From JAVBQJ01 sp031549115 (GTDB taxonomy: Bacteria; Verrucomicrobiota; Lentisphaeria; Victivallales; Victivallaceae), in assembly GCA_031549115.1 (NCBI GenBank), contig JAVBQJ010000092.1:5154-69153 (forward strand): 64,000 nt of DNA, in the 5' to 3' direction. How positions within the stretch are numbered: the first letter of the stretch is position 1; every line of letters begins with the position of its first letter. Under the pieces are notes generated by a model, which did not search any database, was not told the origin of the DNA, and saw nothing but the letters and a program-made list of their open reading frames with translations. Of this stretch, positions 61,184-64,000 are shown one piece after another. A program made the position numbers and the translations under genes.

Positions 61184-62695
61184 ATGAAAGAAGTGTCGAA
61201 ATTGACCACGCAGGCGGGGCGCCCCGTCGACAACGATCAATCCAGCATCACCACCGGAGCCCCCGAGTCCTACACCATGCTCGAAGACGCGCACCTGGTG
61301 GAAAAACTCGCCCACTTCAACCGGGAACGCATTCCCGAACGGGTTGTCCACGCCAAAGGCGCCGGCGCCTTCGGCTACTTCAAACTGACGCATGACATGT
61401 CCGCCTACACCTGCGCGGCGCTGTTCAATGGGCACCCGGGCAAGGTGACCGATCTCTTTATCCGCTTTTCCACCGTCGGCGGCGAACGCGGTTCCGCCGA
61501 CGCGGCGCGCGACCCGCGCGGTTTCGCGGTCAAGTTCTACACCGAAGAGGGCAACTACGACATGGTCGGCAACAATACGCCGATTTTTTTCATCCGCGAC
61601 GCGATCAAATTCCCGGATTTCATCCATACCCAGAAACGCAATCCGGCCACCAACCTGCCCGACGCCGACGCGTTCTGGGACTTTCTGTCACTGACGCCGG
61701 AATCGATCCACCAGGTCACGATTCTTTTCAGCGACCGCGGCACGCCGAAGAGTTACCGCCATATGGACGGCCATTCCAGCCATACGTATCTGTGGTACAA
61801 CCGGAAGAATGAATACTTCTGGGTCAAATACCACTTCAAAACCACGCTCGGCAACGCCACCATGACGGCGCAGGAAGCCGAGGCCATGGCCGGCTCCAAC
61901 CCGAACCACGCGACCGAAGACCTCTACAACGCGATCAAGCGCGGCGATTGTCCGGTGTGGACGCTCTATGTCCAGATCATGACCCCGGAACAGGCGAAAA
62001 ACTATAAGTTCGACCCGTTCGACGTCACCAAAGTCTGGTATCATTCGGATGTTCCGATGCGCGAGGTCGGCCAGATGGTGCTGGACCGCAACCCGGAAAA
62101 CTTTTTCGCCGACGTCGAACAGGCGGCATTTTCGCCGGCCAACTTCGTGCACGGCATCGGCCCGTCGCCGGACCGGCTGCTCCAGGGACGTTTGTTCGCC
62201 TATGGCGACGCCCATCGCTGGCGCCTGGGCTCCAACGCCAATCAGATCCCGGTCAACCGGCCGCATTGCCCGGTGCATACCTACCAACGCGACGGCAGCA
62301 TGGCTGTCGACGGCAACGGCGGCAAGGGGCCGAATTACTGGCCCAACTCCTTCGACGGCCCCGCTCCCGACGCCGCGTTCACGCCTCCGGCGATGGAGGT
62401 GCAGGCGGTGATCGCACGGCATGACCGTCCGGCGGAGGACATCGATTTCGTCCAGGCCGGCGAGCTGTACCGCCGCGTCCTGAAAGACGAGGAGCGCAAG
62501 CATCTGGTCCACAACATCACCGGTCACCTCGGCAGAGCCAAGCTGCCGCTGCAATACCGTCAGTGCGCGCTGTTCTACAAAGCCGATCCGGATTACGGCA
62601 CCCAGGTGGCGCTCGGGCTCGGATTGGATGTCGAACACGTGATCGAGCTGGCGAAAATGCCGCAGGCAGCCCGGGTCGCCAACACCCGGCTGTAA
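61184..62695 (+). CDS. Catalase (monofunctional, heme)
   Basis: A 503-residue heme catalase that breaks down hydrogen peroxide. The catalytic His is in RERIPERVVHAKGAGAFG near residue 54 and the catalytic Asn is in GNNTPIFF. The heme-ligating Tyr is in RLFAYGDAHRWRLG. Size fits clade 3 small-subunit catalases. GGGAGGAAA is a strong ribosome binding site. In a likely anaerobe with oxygen-sensitive glycyl radical enzymes, it would protect against oxygen exposure. Confidence 0.95.
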   Translation: MKEVSKLTTQAGRPVDNDQSSITTGAPESYTMLEDAHLVEKLAHFNRERIPERVVHAKGAGAFGYFKLTHDMSAYTCAALFNGHPGKVTDLFIRFSTVGGERGSADAARDPRGFAVKFYTEEGNYDMVGNNTPIFFIRDAIKFPDFIHTQKRNPATNLPDADAFWDFLSLTPESIHQVTILFSDRGTPKSYRHMDGHSSHTYLWYNRKNEYFWVKYHFKTTLGNATMTAQEAEAMAGSNPNHATEDLYNAIKRGDCPVWTLYVQIMTPEQAKNYKFDPFDVTKVWYHSDVPMREVGQMVLDRNPENFFADVEQAAFSPANFVHGIGPSPDRLLQGRLFAYGDAHRWRLGSNANQIPVNRPHCPVHTYQRDGSMAVDGNGGKGPNYWPNSFDGPAPDAAFTPPAMEVQAVIARHDRPAEDIDFVQAGELYRRVLKDEERKHLVHNITGHLGRAKLPLQYRQCALFYKADPDYGTQVALGLGLDVEHVIELAKMPQAARVANTRL

Positions 62696-62713
62696 GCCGG
62701 AGGGAGTGCGTAA

Positions 62714-63859
62714 ATGCGGAAACCATTGCGTGCGGGCGCGGGGATCGTTTTCACCGTGCTCGGCATCATCGGGATTTTCGTCCCGGTATGGCCGACTACG
62801 CCGTTCCTGCTGGTCGCGGCGTGGCTCTTTGCCGGAGCCTCGCCGCGATTGTACCGGTGGCTGAACCGCACCCCGTATCTGTGTTACTATCTGGAAAACT
62901 ACCGCGCCGGCACCGGTGTGCCGGTGCGGCTGAAAATCCAGACGCTGGTATTTCTATGGCTCGGGCTGGCGTTGTCGGCATGCTTCTGGAGCAACTGGCT
63001 TTACTACCTTTTGCTCGCCGTCGTCGGCTGCGGCGTCACCGCTCACATCCTGTGCTTGCGCAGCTCCGCAGCGCTGCCGCCCCGTTTCACTTTGATCGAA
63101 TTGCTGGTTTCGATCGCGATCATCGCGATCCTGGCCGGAATGCTGCTGCCCGCGTTGTCGCGTTCGCGCCGGGAAGCCCTCGGCGCCGACTGCCGCAACA
63201 ACCTGCGCCAGCTGGCGCTGGCCAACACCATGTACGCGCAGGACGCCGACGACTTCTATGTGCCGTATTCCACCGGGAGTGCGATGGACGGCGACGGGCA
63301 ATTGTGGCTCGGTTACCAAAGCACCGGCAACCCCGACGGCTTCGGGCAGGCCGGTCCCACCGGCGGCACCGTCGACCTCACCTGCAATCCGTTGCTCGGC
63401 CCTTATCTGGGCACCGGCAACGCCGCGGCGGTCTGCCCGCTGGAGCGTCACCGGATCGGCGCCTTGAAAAGCGTTTCGAATGGCGGCGGCTACGGCTACA
63501 ACGCGATGTGGCTCGGGCGCTACGCGGTCAACGGCGTCAGTTTCGCCTTGAAAACCTCCGCCGTCACCAATACCGCGCAGGTGGTGATGTTCGGCGACAA
63601 CGGCCGCAGCGTGATGGGCCCGTACCAGTTCGATCCGCCGCAGCTGACCCCGTACATGTACTGCCGGGAGCAGCCCGAAGTATTCGGCAAAACCTACGGC
63701 TCAGGCACCATCTATGCGCGCCATGACCGCCGCGCCATGATCGCCTTTACCGACGGCCACGTCGACGCGCTGGAGGTCGAATCCAACAGCGACCCGATAT
63801 CCGTCGCCCGCCACGTCGGCCACCTCCCCGGCGATCCCTATCGGGCGGTAACGTTTTAG
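62714..63859 (+). CDS. DUF454 membrane protein fused to a prepilin-type protein
   Basis: A 381-residue protein made of two parts. Residues 1-115 match the DUF454 (YbaN) family of small membrane proteins: LGIIGIFVPVWPTTPFLL and AAWLFAGASPRLYRWL, with two or three helices. Then, in the same frame and after a short RSSAALPPR linker, comes a full prepilin start (FTLIELLVSIAIIAILAGML, about residue 125) and a pseudopilin domain ending in RHDRRAMIAFTDGHVDALE. A prepilin peptidase normally cuts a short leader, so here the leader would be a whole membrane protein. A TTG near 63055 could start the pseudopilin alone. It follows catalase by 18 bases. Confidence 0.8.
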   Translation: MRKPLRAGAGIVFTVLGIIGIFVPVWPTTPFLLVAAWLFAGASPRLYRWLNRTPYLCYYLENYRAGTGVPVRLKIQTLVFLWLGLALSACFWSNWLYYLLLAVVGCGVTAHILCLRSSAALPPRFTLIELLVSIAIIAILAGMLLPALSRSRREALGADCRNNLRQLALANTMYAQDADDFYVPYSTGSAMDGDGQLWLGYQSTGNPDGFGQAGPTGGTVDLTCNPLLGPYLGTGNAAAVCPLERHRIGALKSVSNGGGYGYNAMWLGRYAVNGVSFALKTSAVTNTAQVVMFGDNGRSVMGPYQFDPPQLTPYMYCREQPEVFGKTYGSGTIYARHDRRAMIAFTDGHVDALEVESNSDPISVARHVGHLPGDPYRAVTF

Positions 63860-63881
63860 CCTGGATATTGCACGAATGGCC

Positions 63882-64000
63882 GAAAAATCTATCGCATCCT
63901 TATGGCGCCAAAAGCCTTGCGAAAATCCTCGCCGATAGCGCTGCTATCGACTGCGGTATTTGCAAGTCTTTGGCATCCATAATGCTTGCGATATATTTCC
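63882..64000. repeat. Long imperfect palindrome at the window end
   Basis: The arms 63882-63939 and 63943-64000 are about 58 bases each and pair at roughly 40 positions with small gaps. The apex is a perfect CGATAGC/GCTATCG stem with a 3-base loop (63940-63942). Strong blocks include TTATGG, CCAAA and CTTGC. The arms still match at the window edge, so the element may continue. It could be a hairpin RNA, a MITE or a REP-like element. Confidence 0.7.

Noticed and set aside
1..64000. CRISPR array, rRNA, tRNA, tmRNA, prophage or transposase gene
   Set aside because: No direct-repeat array, no conserved rRNA or tRNA sequence, and no integrase, transposase or phage protein motif was seen on either strand.

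Overview
The window is GC-rich, gene-dense bacterial chromosome. I infer a member of the PVC superphylum, most likely Lentisphaerota (Victivallis-like). The reasons are a 50-residue protein resembling the Chlamydiae/Verrucomicrobia small basic protein family, two prepilin-type proteins with the FTLIELLV N-terminus and a C-terminal DGHV motif, a DUF4838 protein, a sialate O-acetylesterase, and long runs of overlapping genes. The placement is inference; there is no rRNA gene in the window to test it.

Layout. 1-454: non-coding and hairpin-rich, ending in a promoter and operator for a Zn/Cd/Pb-type P1B ATPase. 2.3-8.5 kb: M48 lipoprotein peptidase (-), then a shortened division/wall cluster mraZ-rsmH-ftsL-ftsI-murC-like behind a 10-bp-phased MraZ operator. 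8.5-12.7 kb: structured repeat A, an SDR protein, two exported proteins of unknown function, the small basic protein and a frameshifted srkA-like kinase. 12.7-17.2 kb (-): a three-gene membrane operon of unknown function with 4-bp overlaps, carrying GYF-like, pseudopilin-like and acyl-carrier-like domains. 17.3-18.4 kb: ung between two inverted copies of a polypurine hairpin element. 18.4-24.9 kb (-): operon of a PF03706 membrane protein, methylenetetrahydrofolate reductase, a glycyl radical enzyme and aconitase. 25-37 kb (-): a long operon led by an exported coiled-coil protein, then rplV to secY (no rpmD), cmk, ybgC, manA and argS. 37-50 kb (-): sialate O-acetylesterase, hemW, repeat C, uvrB, asnB, STAS and RsbW-like regulators, two lipoproteins, two rRNA methyltransferases, a TPR protein and a stand-alone AICAR transformylase. 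50-56 kb (+): holB-like gene, an AraC regulator next to a second glycyl radical enzyme, repeat D and mtnP. 55.8-61 kb (-): an operon of glycoside hydrolase-like protein, pseudopilin and DUF4838 protein with a promoter/operator. 61-64 kb (+): catalase, a DUF454-pseudopilin fusion, and a long palindrome running to the end of the window.

Most unusual contents: (1) a four-copy intergenic element made of consecutive hairpins, whose stems differ between copies but stay paired, each copy directly 3' of a gene and in the same orientation; (2) the three-gene membrane operon with a C-terminal acyl-carrier-like domain; (3) the ung gene bracketed by inverted polypurine hairpins; (4) the DUF454-pseudopilin fusion. 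No CRISPR array, rRNA or tRNA gene, complete insertion sequence or phage gene was seen.
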